Origin: Nioella sp965215655
Lineage (GTDB): Bacteria; Pseudomonadota; Alphaproteobacteria; Rhodobacterales; Rhodobacteraceae
Length of the DNA: 64,000 nucleotides
Assembly: GCF_965215655.1 (NCBI RefSeq)
Contig: NZ_OZ244111.1
Location: forward strand, 1,178,001-1,242,000
Direction: 5' to 3'
The translations under genes and the position numbers were made by a program. Of this stretch, positions 27,956-36,034 are shown piece by piece. The notes under the pieces are model-generated. The model had not been told where the DNA came from and ran no database searches. It was given only the letters and a program-made list of their open reading frames with translations. Positions within the stretch are counted from its first letter, which is position 1. Every line of letters begins with the position of its first letter.

Positions 27956-28849
27956 ATGGCTTCGATCGGCAACTTGTACTTTCACGGAACTTTTCACGAG
28001 TCGGTGGGCACATTTACACCGATCCCACTGCCCGGCCCCTACACGTTGGACGATGGAAACGGCGCAGGTGACACGGTCTTTACATCTGGTGAAGACGTCA
28101 ATCAGCCATTCACCGATGGCTCGGTAACCGATGGGTTTTACGGGACCTATGAGAAGGATGGGGTGGTCTATATCGTCTGCCGGCAGGGGCCTTACTACGA
28201 TCTCTACTCAACGACGGATCCGGCGGTTGCAACTCTAGCGGCTGGCACTGCAATCCCGACTTTCAATACTGCGGATTTCACGACGTGTTTTCTGGGCGGC
28301 ACGTGCATATCAACGCCTGATGGCTCCACACCCGTCGAAAACCTCCAGATCGGCGATTGCGTCGTCACCCATGAAGGCCGCGCAGTGCCGGTCAAGTGGA
28401 TTGGTCGTCAGACCGTCGTAGCCGCATTTCGACCTGCGGAACGGCTGATGCCTGTGCGCTTTGCCGCCGGATCTCTTGGCGATGGCCTGCCGCAGTCTGA
28501 CCTCACGGTGACCGCCGATCACGGGATGCTGGTCGATGGCGTAATCTGTCACGCGGGCGCTTTGGTGAACGGCACGACGATCACCCGCGTTCCGCTGGAG
28601 GAGATGGGGGAGACTTATACCGTCTACCACATCGAAACAGACGCCCACGAGATCATCCTTGCCAACGGTGCCCCTGCCGAAACCTTCATCGACAACGTCT
28701 CGCGCAGGGCCTTCGACAATTTCGCCGAGTTCGAGGCGTTCTATGGCGATGTGCCCGAGATGGAAGAACTGCCTTACCCCCGTGCCATGTCGGCGCGGCA
28801 GGTGCCATGGCGAATCCTGAGCGCGTTGGACACTCCGCGGTGCGCCTGA
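27956..28849 (+). CDS. Hint-domain protein 1 (short form)
   Basis: 297 residues. Residues 1-110 are a variable, acidic/aromatic N-terminal region with LDDGNGAGDTVFTSGED, a loop rich in Asp/Asn/Gly. Residue 111 is the Cys that opens the Hint module (CFLGGTCISTPDG). Block B is TADH (Thr186, His189). The module ends with HEIILANGAPAETF and FDNFAEFEAFYGDVPEMEELPYP, read here as two parts around a short linker. No N-terminal signal peptide is visible. GGGGGA precedes the ATG at 27956; a TTG at 27914 is a weaker alternative. Hint modules can self-cleave at their first Cys; whether this one does is untested. First gene after acnA and inside the acnA-end repeat. Confidence 0.85.
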   Translation: MASIGNLYFHGTFHESVGTFTPIPLPGPYTLDDGNGAGDTVFTSGEDVNQPFTDGSVTDGFYGTYEKDGVVYIVCRQGPYYDLYSTTDPAVATLAAGTAIPTFNTADFTTCFLGGTCISTPDGSTPVENLQIGDCVVTHEGRAVPVKWIGRQTVVAAFRPAERLMPVRFAAGSLGDGLPQSDLTVTADHGMLVDGVICHAGALVNGTTITRVPLEEMGETYTVYHIETDAHEIILANGAPAETFIDNVSRRAFDNFAEFEAFYGDVPEMEELPYPRAMSARQVPWRILSALDTPRCA

Positions 28850-29176
28850 TGATGTTTCGGAGCGGGCGGGGTGCAATCACCCCTCATGCAACGAACTGTG
28901 CATCGCGTGCGAGGTGATCTCGCGCCAACCGTCAGGAGTCTGGCGCAACGACTGGATCCGCTGGGCACAGGGCAATTTGGAGTTACGGGACCCGCCGAGC
29001 ATCGCAAAACTGGCCCATTGCGAAGTGGCATGATCGAGCAATGCATGCCGGTTTCGCTCAGTCCGAAGGAAACTAGAAAGCCGATGACATACAGTCAGCA
29101 GAATTGCAAAGGTTTCAATCTCTGATAGGGTCATTGGCAACTATTGGCCATTGGACACGAGCAAGGCGAGGGGCCT
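28850..29176. other. Intergenic stretch between Hint genes 1 and 2
   Basis: 327 bp with open frames on both strands, but none has a convincing start, ribosome site or recognisable product. Two pairs of short inverted repeats are present but no T-run. It should hold the promoter of the next Hint gene. It could be a decayed gene, though I cannot name one. Confidence 0.4.
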
Positions 29177-30028
29177 ATGAGCGACTTTTCCTATGTATCA
29201 TTTGGAGTATACTTCACGAACGACGGTACGTTCGCCTTTCATCAAACAGCCGGCGGGACGATCACAGACGCAGACAATGACGATCAGTTCGAGGCGCTTG
29301 ATACCTCTCCGCAAGGAACATTCGAGGGAACGACGACCATCAACGGGATAACCGCACCGGTGTTCCAGTCCGGGGGGACGTCCTTTGTGTATTTCCCCAG
29401 TGATCCGGGAAACCTTACAGGGACCAACTATCAAACGAATTTCACCGCCAGTTCATTTGCCTTTTGTTTCCTGGCTGGGACGAGCATTGCCACAGCGACC
29501 TGTTCAGTTCTTATTGAGGACCTTGTGATCGGAGATGAAATCATGTCCGTGGATGGTCGTGCTGTTAAGGTGAAGTGGATCGGGTATCAGACCGTCTCCA
29601 CCCGCTTTGGCCCTGCCGAGCGGCTGATGCCGGTGCGCTTTGCCGCCGGGTCTCTGGGGGATGGCCTGCCGACTGCCGACCTGACCGTTACCGCCGACCA
29701 TGGGATGTTCATCGACGGCGTCATCTGCCATGCCGGGGCCTTGGTGAACGGCACCACAATCACCCAGGTTCCCCTGGAGGAGATGGGGGAGACCTACACG
29801 GTTTATCACATCGAGACTGAGGAGCACGAGATCATCCTCGCCAACGGCGCGCCTGCCGAGACGTTCATCGACAATGTCAGCCGCCGCGCCTTCGACAACT
29901 TCGCGGAGTTCGACGCGCTCTATGGCGACGTGCCCGAGATGGAAGAACTGCCCTATCCGCGAGCGATGAGCGCACGGCAGGTGCCGGGGGCGATCCGGCG
30001 AAAGCTTGGAGCCTCCGAAGCGGCTTGA
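29177..30028 (+). CDS. Hint-domain protein 2 (short form)
   Basis: 283 residues. The N-terminus MSDFSYVSF is shared with Hint protein 3, and residues 31-42 (DADNDDQFEALD) match a 12-residue EF-hand calcium loop, with Asp at 1, 3, 5 and 12 and Phe at 8. The Hint module starts at Cys97 (CFLAGTSIAT) and has TADH with His175, followed by HEIILANGAPAETF. The DNA from 29576 to about 29998 is nearly identical to that of Hint gene 3. The stop is immediately followed by the duplicated acnA 3' end. AGGCGAGGGG lies before the ATG at 29177. No signal peptide; type I export is a possibility. Confidence 0.85.
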   Translation: MSDFSYVSFGVYFTNDGTFAFHQTAGGTITDADNDDQFEALDTSPQGTFEGTTTINGITAPVFQSGGTSFVYFPSDPGNLTGTNYQTNFTASSFAFCFLAGTSIATATCSVLIEDLVIGDEIMSVDGRAVKVKWIGYQTVSTRFGPAERLMPVRFAAGSLGDGLPTADLTVTADHGMFIDGVICHAGALVNGTTITQVPLEEMGETYTVYHIETEEHEIILANGAPAETFIDNVSRRAFDNFAEFDALYGDVPEMEELPYPRAMSARQVPGAIRRKLGASEAA

Positions 30029-30114
30029 GCCGGATCAATGCTGCGATCGAGATCGAATACATCGAACATGGCGGCGTTCTGCACTACGTGCTGCGCAACC
30101 TGGCGAAGTCGTAA
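30029..30114 (+). pseudogene. Duplicated 3' fragment of acnA
   Basis: An 86-bp copy of the acnA end. It keeps the acnA frame and stop and would encode the last 27 residues (IEIEYIEHGGVLHYVLRNLAKS region). It differs from the real gene at five positions and has no start of its own. It begins directly after the stop of Hint gene 2 and is followed by a copy of the acnA terminator, forming the second direct repeat, 30029-30190. A remnant of duplication or integration, not a functional gene. Confidence 0.85.
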
Positions 30115-30128
30115 GGACCGCTCGTAGG

Positions 30129-30145
30129 GTGGGCAGTCTGCCCAC
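30129..30145. repeat. GTGGGCAG/CTGCCCAC hairpin
   Basis: An 8-bp perfect stem with a single-base loop, preceded by CGTAGG. It is the counterpart of the hairpin at 27745-27763 in the duplicated segment but with changed bases in both arms, which keeps the pairing. The compensating changes suggest the structure matters or that this copy came from another member of the repeat family. Confidence 0.6.
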
Positions 30146-30164
30146 ATTAACTTTCAACATCCCG

Positions 30165-30190
30165 AAACCCCGGCCATCACGCCGGGGTTT
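30165..30190 (+). terminator. Second copy of the acnA-type terminator
   Basis: The stem AAACCCCGGC (30165-30174) pairs with GCCGGGGTTT (30181-30190), the same arms as after acnA, with loop CATCAC and only TTT at the end. It can now terminate Hint gene 2. Confidence 0.75.
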
Positions 30191-30483
30191 GTTGCTTGAA
30201 CAACACCTCAGCTGCGGTGCGGAGTTTGTCGCGGCCGGCGTTACGTCTAGCCGTTAGTGGACCTGGCTTACCGGTGAGGCGGTGTGCTCTTGACCCGGGC
30301 AGAATTCAAGCAGCCGGTGGGTTTGGCCGGCTTTTGATTGAGAAACCGGGACTGAACACCTGGTTGTGGTCCGCATCTGGAACGAGCGACAGCAACGAAA
30401 GAGCAGAAGTCAAAAAAGAAATTAGTTGACATCTGCTATGATTGCACGTGATTGTCTTTTGAAGCTAGTGAGCGGGGGCCTTT
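30191..30483. other. Intergenic stretch before Hint gene 3
   Basis: 293 bp without a recognisable gene. A small hairpin AGCCGG/CCGGCT (30312-30332) followed by TTT is a weak terminator candidate. The last 70 bp become AT-rich and contain TTGACA at about 30427 and TATGAT 8 bp further on, but these are not at -35/-10 distance from each other. The promoter of Hint gene 3 is probably here. Confidence 0.4.
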
Positions 30484-31365
30484 ATGTCGGATTTTACCTA
30501 TAGTTCGTTTGCAAGCTATTCTCTGGCAACGGGGGATGTTGGCGTCAAACGAGATCAGCCGGGCGTCATAACGGACACGGACAACGACAATCAGTTTGAG
30601 GGGTCTGATCCAGGTGGCCCTGACCCGATTCTCGGCAATTTCACGCTTGAGTACTGGGGAACGTTAACGATTGGCGATACGACCTTTCCAGTGTTTAGGG
30701 ACACAGATTTTCATCAGCCTTGGATGTTCGCCCAAGCCGGGGAAACCTTGCCGGATTCTGCCAATTTTGCCCTCGTGGATTTCAATGATACCTTCGTGTT
30801 TTGTTTCGCCGAGGGGACGCGGATCTCTGTGTCGGAGGGTTGGTGTGCGATTGAAGACCTTCGTATCGGCGACTTCATCCTTACCGCCGATGACAGATTG
30901 GTTGCGGTCAAATGGATCGGGTATCAGACCGTCTCCACCCGCTTTGGCCCTGCCGAGCGGCTGATGCCGGTGCGCTTTGCCGCCGGGTCTCTGGGGGATG
31001 GCCTGCCGACTGCAGACCTGACCGTTACCGCCGACCATGGGATGTTCATCGACGGCGTCATCTGCCATGCCGGGGCCTTGGTGAACGGCACCACAATCAC
31101 CCAGGTTCCCCTGGAGGAGATGGGGGAGACCTACACGGTTTATCACATCGAGACCGAGGAGCACGAAATCATTCTTGCCTACGGCGCGCCTGCCGAGACG
31201 TTCATCGACAATGTCAGCCGCCGCGCCTTCGACAACTTCGCGGAGTTCGACGCGCTCTATGGCGACGTGCCCGAGATGGAAGAACTGCCCTATCCGCGTG
31301 CGATGAGCGCACGGCAGGTGCCGGGGGCGATCACCAGGAAACTACAAAGCCTGTGTGTGGCATAG
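30484..31365 (+). CDS. Hint-domain protein 3 (short form)
   Basis: 293 residues. It begins MSDFTYSSF like protein 2, and residues 31-42 (DTDNDNQFEGSD) form an EF-hand-like loop. The Hint module begins at Cys107 (CFAEGTRISVSEG) and includes TADHGMF. The late motif reads HEIILAYGAPAETF, with Tyr where most paralogues here have Asn; protein 4 shares this change. The Hint-coding DNA is almost identical to genes 2 and 4 for about 400 bp. The frame starts with ATG at 30484 after GCGGGGG. No signal peptide is visible. Confidence 0.85.
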   Translation: MSDFTYSSFASYSLATGDVGVKRDQPGVITDTDNDNQFEGSDPGGPDPILGNFTLEYWGTLTIGDTTFPVFRDTDFHQPWMFAQAGETLPDSANFALVDFNDTFVFCFAEGTRISVSEGWCAIEDLRIGDFILTADDRLVAVKWIGYQTVSTRFGPAERLMPVRFAAGSLGDGLPTADLTVTADHGMFIDGVICHAGALVNGTTITQVPLEEMGETYTVYHIETEEHEIILAYGAPAETFIDNVSRRAFDNFAEFDALYGDVPEMEELPYPRAMSARQVPGAITRKLQSLCVA

Positions 31366-31401
31366 CTATCCTGACGGCGTAATAATATTGCGTGTAATTT
31401 A

Positions 31402-31415
31402 TTGATCTAGATCAT
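31402..31415. promoter_or_regulatory. FNR/FnrL-like box upstream of Hint gene 4
   Basis: TTGATCTAGATCAT matches the TTGAT-N4-ATCAA consensus of FNR-family regulators at nine of ten defined bases. It lies 88 bp before the start of Hint gene 4 in a locally AT-rich stretch. A chance match cannot be excluded. Confidence 0.35.
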
Positions 31416-31502
31416 TGCTATCTCCAGCAATCAATTTCACCCTGTCTCTGCTTTTTTTGCGTGATCACGTATTCGGCTGATCACCTGCAGATCGGGGGAC
31501 TC

Positions 31503-32393
31503 ATGGCATCAGAGAACTTTGGATACGCTTACCTGATCACCAGCGGCGCGCCTCCGGGGAATGTCACGCTCAGCAACCGCGATGGCGGAAACTACACGCT
31601 GACGGAGGCTGATTCAGTCATCGACGGGTCCGTCGCCGTTGGGGATGCCGTTCAGGTCAGTGGCGACTACAACTTCACCGGCGTGTTTCTGGGCTATGCC
31701 GTCGATGGGTCGGGCAACCCGGCCTTTCCGCTGATCGAAGCGCCATGGGGCGCAATTCACATGTTCTCGGATAACGGATTTCTGCAGTATCAGACTTGGG
31801 CGACGTCAACCTCCTATCCCTACGCCGTCTGCTTTCTGGAGGGGACAGCCATCGCCACTCAAACCGGTGGGACCGCCGTTGAAGAGCTTTCTATTGGTGA
31901 TCTGATTCTGACTGCCACTGGCAAGGAAGTGCCCATCAAGTGGATCGGGCGACAGACCGTTTCCAAGCGCTTTGGGCCTGCCGAGCGGCTGATGCCGGTC
32001 CGCTTTGCCGCCGGGTCTCTGGGGGATGGCCTGCCGACTGCCGACCTGACCGTTACCGCCGACCATGGGATGTTCATCGACGGCGTCATCTGCCATGCCG
32101 GGGCCTTGGTGAACGGCACCACAATCACCCAGGTTCCCCTGGAGGAGATGGGGGAGACCTACACGGTTTATCACATCGAGACCGAGGAGCACGAAATCAT
32201 TCTTGCCTACGGCGCGCCTGCCGAGACGTTCATCGACAATGTCAGCCGCCGCGCCTTCGACAACTTCGCGGAGTTCGACGCGCTCTATGGCGACGTGCCC
32301 GAGATGGAAGAACTGCCCTATCCGCGTGCAATGAGCGCAAGGCAGGTGCCTGCTGCGATCCGCGCGCGGCTCGCCGAAAGGGCCGTTGCCTGA
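31503..32393 (+). CDS. Hint-domain protein 4 (short form)
   Basis: 296 residues. The N-terminus MASENFGYAYLITSG resembles protein 6 at 39546 (MAAESFAFSYVVSSG), and both have a DGSVAVGD or DGTVAVGD stretch near residue 40-47. The Hint module starts at Cys110 (CFLEGTAIAT). From 31979 onward its DNA is nearly identical to gene 3, including the Asn-to-Tyr change in HEIILAYGAPAETF. GGGGGA sits 4 bp before the ATG at 31503. The different N-terminus joined to a shared C-terminal tract looks like a recombination product. Confidence 0.85.
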   Translation: MASENFGYAYLITSGAPPGNVTLSNRDGGNYTLTEADSVIDGSVAVGDAVQVSGDYNFTGVFLGYAVDGSGNPAFPLIEAPWGAIHMFSDNGFLQYQTWATSTSYPYAVCFLEGTAIATQTGGTAVEELSIGDLILTATGKEVPIKWIGRQTVSKRFGPAERLMPVRFAAGSLGDGLPTADLTVTADHGMFIDGVICHAGALVNGTTITQVPLEEMGETYTVYHIETEEHEIILAYGAPAETFIDNVSRRAFDNFAEFDALYGDVPEMEELPYPRAMSARQVPAAIRARLAERAVA

Positions 32394-32461
32394 CCCGCGA
32401 AGGTTGACTCAACCGCTATCCGTTTGGACAGTAGTGCTTTCTGATTTCTTCGGAGGGTGAG

Positions 32462-33352
32462 ATGTTCAATTATTTCGAACACGCATTGTTCAGCCTGGCG
32501 GGCAGCTTTCTTGGATATTCCGCCGCACTTGGATGGATTCCGGATGAGGACGGAGACGGACAGTTCGAGACGGGGGACACCGACACCGGCGGAAATTGGG
32601 GTGGGTTCTCGCCCACGGAATTCGGCGCATTCGTCGGCACCGTCATCATGGTCAACTCGCTGCTTCAAAACGTGGTTCTGCCGGTCTTCCAGGCGGCGAG
32701 CGGATACCGTGTCTTAAACCCTTATCCCGAACCGATCACCTTTCCCTCGACCTTGCCTGCGATCAACGCCGGGGCGAGTTTTGCCTTCTGTTTCGCTGAA
32801 GGAACCATGATCTCGACCCCGAGCGGGGAGACAGTGGTCGAGGCGCTGCGCATCGGTGAGGACGTGCTGACTGCCGATGGCCGGGCTGTTCAGGTGCGCT
32901 GGATCGGGCAGCAGACCCTGTTTCCGCGCTTCGCGCCCGCAGCGCGGCTGCGCCCGGTACGGATCGCGGCGGGGGCTCTTGGAGATGGGCAGCCACGCTC
33001 CGACCTGACAGTGACCGCCGATCACGGGATGCTGGTAGATGGCGTCATCTGCCACGCGGGCGCGCTTGTGAATGGCACGACCATCACGCGCGTGCCTCTG
33101 GCGGAGATGGGCGACACCTACACCGTCTACCACATCGAGACCGAGGCGCATGAGATCATCCTCTCAAACGGCGCGCCCGCCGAGACCTTCATCGACAATG
33201 TCTCGCGGCGGGTGTTCGACAACTTCGCCGAGTTCGACGCGCTTTATGGGGACGTGCCCGAGATGGAGGAACTGCCTTTCCCGCGTGCGATGAGCGCACG
33301 GCAGGTACCGGAGCGGCTCAAGCTGAAGCTGGCCGGGCAACGCGCAGCGTAA
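32462..33352 (+). CDS. Hint-domain protein 5 (short form)
   Basis: 296 residues with its own N-terminus (MFNYFEHALFSLAGSFLGYS). An EF-hand-like loop is at residues 28-39 (DEDGDGQFETGD), followed by a hydrophobic segment (GAFVGTVIMVNSLLQNVVLPVF) given here by its ends GAFVGT and NVVLPVF. The Hint module starts at Cys110 (CFAEGTMISTPSG); TADHGML and HEIILSNGAPAETF follow. Its Hint DNA is more diverged than that of genes 2-4. GGAGG is just before the ATG. It ends the first Hint block. Confidence 0.85.
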   Translation: MFNYFEHALFSLAGSFLGYSAALGWIPDEDGDGQFETGDTDTGGNWGGFSPTEFGAFVGTVIMVNSLLQNVVLPVFQAASGYRVLNPYPEPITFPSTLPAINAGASFAFCFAEGTMISTPSGETVVEALRIGEDVLTADGRAVQVRWIGQQTLFPRFAPAARLRPVRIAAGALGDGQPRSDLTVTADHGMLVDGVICHAGALVNGTTITRVPLAEMGDTYTVYHIETEAHEIILSNGAPAETFIDNVSRRVFDNFAEFDALYGDVPEMEELPFPRAMSARQVPERLKLKLAGQRAA

Positions 33353-33404
33353 GGCCTGCCTTTTCGGCTGGCACAAGACCGGGAATGGCGGCACAGTGAC
33401 CACC

Positions 33405-34208
33405 ATGACCGATCATTCCTTCCGCTTTACTCATGCCCTCTGCCGCCGTCCCGCGCGGTCCTGCACGCAAGGCTTGCGCGCCGTTGACATGGGCGCGCCC
33501 GACCCGGACCTCTTCGACGCCGAACATGCCGCCTATATGGACGCCCTGCGCCATGCGGGGGCAATGGTGACGGTGCTGGAACCGCTGGAAGATTACCCCG
33601 ACAGCTGCTTCATCGAGGATCCTGCCCTGTGCCTGAAGGGCACGGCCATCGTGCTGCGCCCCGGCGCACCCTCCCGGCTTGGCGAGGCGCAGGCGTTGAA
33701 ACCGGTGCTGGAGGGGATGTTCCCCGAGGTGCGGGACCTGCCCGGCACAGGCTTCGTCGATGGGGGCGATATCCTGTGTTCCGACACGGAGGTGATGGTG
33801 GGCCTGTCTGCGCGCACGGACCTGGAGGGGGTCAATGCCCTGCGCCCGCTGGTTGAGGATCTGGGCTACCGCCTGCGGATCGTGGAAACCCCCGCCGATA
33901 TCCTGCATTTCAAGACCGAAAGCAGTCTTCTGGATGCGGAAACCATCCTGGCCACGCCGAAGCTTGCGGCAACCGGCTGTTTCGACGGCTACCGGGTGAT
34001 CGAGACGGCGCCGCTTGAGCATGCGGCGGCCAATGCGATCCGCTTCAACGATCATGTCTTTGTCAGCGCCGGTCACCCGCGCACCGTGGAGCGGTTGGAC
34101 AAGGCGGGCTACACCGTGGTGGAACTGCCGATGACGCAGGCGGCGTTGCTGGATGGCGGTCTGTCCTGCCTGTCGCTGCGGTTCTCGCTGGCCGGCGGGC
34201 TGACATGA
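33405..34208 (+). CDS. Dimethylarginine dimethylaminohydrolase (DDAH)-like hydrolase
   Basis: 267 residues of the guanidino-group modifying (pentein) superfamily. Motifs: SCFIEDPAL, GTGFVDGGDIL with the substrate-binding Asp, HFKTESSLLD with the catalytic His, and LDGGLSCLSLRF with the nucleophilic Cys near the C-terminus. This layout fits DDAH, which splits methylarginines to citrulline and methylamines. An ATG at 33405 is used; a GTG three codons upstream is possible. The next gene overlaps its stop. It is ordinary chromosomal content between two Hint blocks. Confidence 0.85.
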   Translation: MTDHSFRFTHALCRRPARSCTQGLRAVDMGAPDPDLFDAEHAAYMDALRHAGAMVTVLEPLEDYPDSCFIEDPALCLKGTAIVLRPGAPSRLGEAQALKPVLEGMFPEVRDLPGTGFVDGGDILCSDTEVMVGLSARTDLEGVNALRPLVEDLGYRLRIVETPADILHFKTESSLLDAETILATPKLAATGCFDGYRVIETAPLEHAAANAIRFNDHVFVSAGHPRTVERLDKAGYTVVELPMTQAALLDGGLSCLSLRFSLAGGLT

Positions 34209-34549
34209 GGGATACGGGCGGGATCACCGGCTATCACGCCCATGTCTATTTCGATGAGGGCACGGTGGCGCAAGCGCGCGCCCTGTGCGAGGCCGCGCGC
34301 GACCGTTTCGGCGTGGTCATGGGGCGGATGCACGAGACCTGCGTGGGGCCGCATCCGCACTGGTCCTGTCAACTGGCCGCGACGCCTGCGCAATTCGCCG
34401 AGCTGTTGCCGTGGCTGGCGCTGAACCGGCGGGGCCTGATCGTCTTCGCCCATCCCGAAAGCGGGGATGAGCTGGCCGATCATCGAGATCACGGGATCTG
34501 GCTGGGAAGCGGGTTGCCGCAGGACCTGTCGATTTTCGTGAAAGGGTAG
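34205..34549 (+). CDS. DOPA 4,5-dioxygenase family protein
   Basis: 114 residues. GYHAHVYFDE at the start, MHETCVGPHPHWSCQL in the middle and ADHRDHGIWLG near the end give the His-rich pattern of the DOPA 4,5-dioxygenase family, small ferredoxin-like proteins with a presumed iron site. In most bacteria the substrate is unknown. The ATG overlaps the stop of the DDAH-like gene (ATGA), so the two are translationally coupled. Confidence 0.8.
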   Translation: MRDTGGITGYHAHVYFDEGTVAQARALCEAARDRFGVVMGRMHETCVGPHPHWSCQLAATPAQFAELLPWLALNRRGLIVFAHPESGDELADHRDHGIWLGSGLPQDLSIFVKG

Positions 34550-34557
34550 GGGCTCAG

Positions 34558-35010
34558 ATGCTAAAGGGCTTCCCCGATTGGCCGCCGATCTGGTTTGCGG
34601 GCTTTTGCGCGGCGGCCTGGCTTTTGGCGCGGGAATTGCCGCTTGTTGTGGCCTTCGGCCCGCTGTTCTGGGGGCTTGGACTGCTGCTGATCGCAGGCGG
34701 GCTGGCGCTGATCGGCTGGTCGGCGATCTGGTTCTGGCGCAAGAAGACGCCGATCGAGCCGCATCACACGCCCAAGGCGCTGATCGTGGAGGGGCCATAC
34801 CGCTGGTCGCGCAACCCGATCTACCTTGCCATGGTGGCGATGCTGACGGGCTATGTGCTGTGGCTTGGGGTGCTGAGCCCGATCCTGTTGCCGGGGCTAT
34901 TCGTGTCGGTCCTGACCCTGCGGTTCATCATCCCGGAGGAGGAAGCGCTGGTCGACACTTTCGGGCTGGAGGCACGGCGCTATCTTCAACAAACCCGGCG
35001 TTGGCTGTAA
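34558..35010 (+). CDS. Isoprenylcysteine methyltransferase-like integral membrane protein
   Basis: 150 residues with about four membrane helices. The C-terminal half has the ICMT/PEMT signature: LIVEGPYRWSRNPIYLAM, then IPEEEALVDTFG and YLQQTRRW. Bacterial members use S-adenosylmethionine to methylate membrane or small hydrophobic substrates, mostly unknown. It starts 8 bp after the DOPA-dioxygenase-like gene. Confidence 0.8.
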   Translation: MLKGFPDWPPIWFAGFCAAAWLLARELPLVVAFGPLFWGLGLLLIAGGLALIGWSAIWFWRKKTPIEPHHTPKALIVEGPYRWSRNPIYLAMVAMLTGYVLWLGVLSPILLPGLFVSVLTLRFIIPEEEALVDTFGLEARRYLQQTRRWL

Positions 35011-35093
35011 CGCGAACTCGCAAAGGCTTGATTGGCGTCCCCGGACCGGGTTCACTACCTATCAGGGGACAAAAGGGAACACTCACGATCATC

Positions 35094-35795
35094 ATGCGGA
35101 ATATCATCGCCTCACTTGCCCTCGGTCTGCTTTCGCTGACTGCCCCCGCGGCCCGTGCCGACAGCCCGGTCGTGGTGGAGCTTTTCACCTCGCAGGGCTG
35201 CTCGGCCTGCCCGCCCGCCGATGCGTTGCTGACGCAGCTGGCCGCGCGGGAAGACGTGATCGCGCTGGCGCTTCATGTGGACTACTGGGATTATATCGGA
35301 TGGGCCGATACCTTTGCCTCCGGTCAGTTCACCCGGCGCCAGCACGCCTATGCCCGCCATGCCGGACAGCGCATGGTCTATACGCCGCAGATGATCGTGG
35401 GGGGCGTGGAACGGGTCGTGGGCTACGAGCCAATGGATGTGGCCGAGTTGATCGCCCAATACAGGGTTGTGGATTACCCGGTGGAGGTCAGCCTGTCGCG
35501 CGTCGAGGGAGGCATCGTGCTGCGCGCCGTGGCCTCCATGGCGCTGGAGGAACCCGGCATGATCGTCCAGATCGTGCGCTATATGCCCAGTGAAATGGTG
35601 GAGATCCGGCGCGGAGAAAATGCGGGCCGCACCGTGGAATACAGCAATATCGTCACCGAGTGGATGCGGGTCGGAGACTGGTCGGGCGCCGAGCCTTACG
35701 AGCTTCAGCTGGTCGATGACTCGGCCCTGCCCATTGCCGCGATCGTACAGATGGCGGGACCGGGCCAGATCCTTGGCGCTGCGCGGCTGGACTGA
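35094..35795 (+). CDS. DUF1223 secreted thioredoxin-fold protein
   Basis: 233 residues. A Sec signal peptide (MRNIIASLALGLLSLTAPAARA) is followed by VVVELFTSQGCSACPPADALL, which I give as ELFTSQGCSACPPAD, the defining thioredoxin-like motif of DUF1223 with a CxxC pair. HVDYWDYIGW and YTPQMIVGG are also family features. It is probably periplasmic with an unknown redox or structural role. The ribosome site is weak. Confidence 0.85.
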   Translation: MRNIIASLALGLLSLTAPAARADSPVVVELFTSQGCSACPPADALLTQLAAREDVIALALHVDYWDYIGWADTFASGQFTRRQHAYARHAGQRMVYTPQMIVGGVERVVGYEPMDVAELIAQYRVVDYPVEVSLSRVEGGIVLRAVASMALEEPGMIVQIVRYMPSEMVEIRRGENAGRTVEYSNIVTEWMRVGDWSGAEPYELQLVDDSALPIAAIVQMAGPGQILGAARLD

Positions 35796-35818
35796 GCAGC
35801 TTGGAGACCTCGCCGCCG

Positions 35819-36034
35819 TCAGGCGAGGAATACGCCCATCACGACCGACATCAGGCCAAGCGCCGAGATCAGCAGCGCCCCCATATTGAGAAACACGATC
35901 CGCTGCAGCCGGGCGCGGGTTTCCACATCGGGCAGGTTTGCCCGGCGCACCCGGACGGCCGAGGCGATGCAATAGGCGATGATGATGAGCCCCACAGACG
36001 TGAGCGCCGCGCCGAGCCAAACGAGCCATTCCAT
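35819..36034 (-). CDS. Small two-helix membrane protein
   Basis: 71 residues, with a helix at about 4-25 (WLVWLGAALTSVGLIIIAYC) and another at about 48-70, joined by a charged linker with RVRRANLPDVETRARLQR. AAGGGA lies upstream of the ATG at 36034. It converges with the DUF1223 gene. I do not recognise the family; short proteins of this kind are frequent in Rhodobacteraceae. Confidence 0.6.
   Translation of the reverse strand: MEWLVWLGAALTSVGLIIIAYCIASAVRVRRANLPDVETRARLQRIVFLNMGALLISALGLMSVVMGVFLA

Noticed and set aside
28877..29140. 87-codon minus-strand frame in the gap between Hint genes 1 and 2
   Set aside because: No ribosome site, no recognisable domain, and overlapping open frames on the other strand. 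Not enough to call a gene.
27956..33352. Repeated near-identical Hint segments considered as insertion sequences
   Set aside because: The repeated DNA is in-frame coding sequence for a Hint module, with no transposase, terminal inverted repeats or target duplications around each copy.
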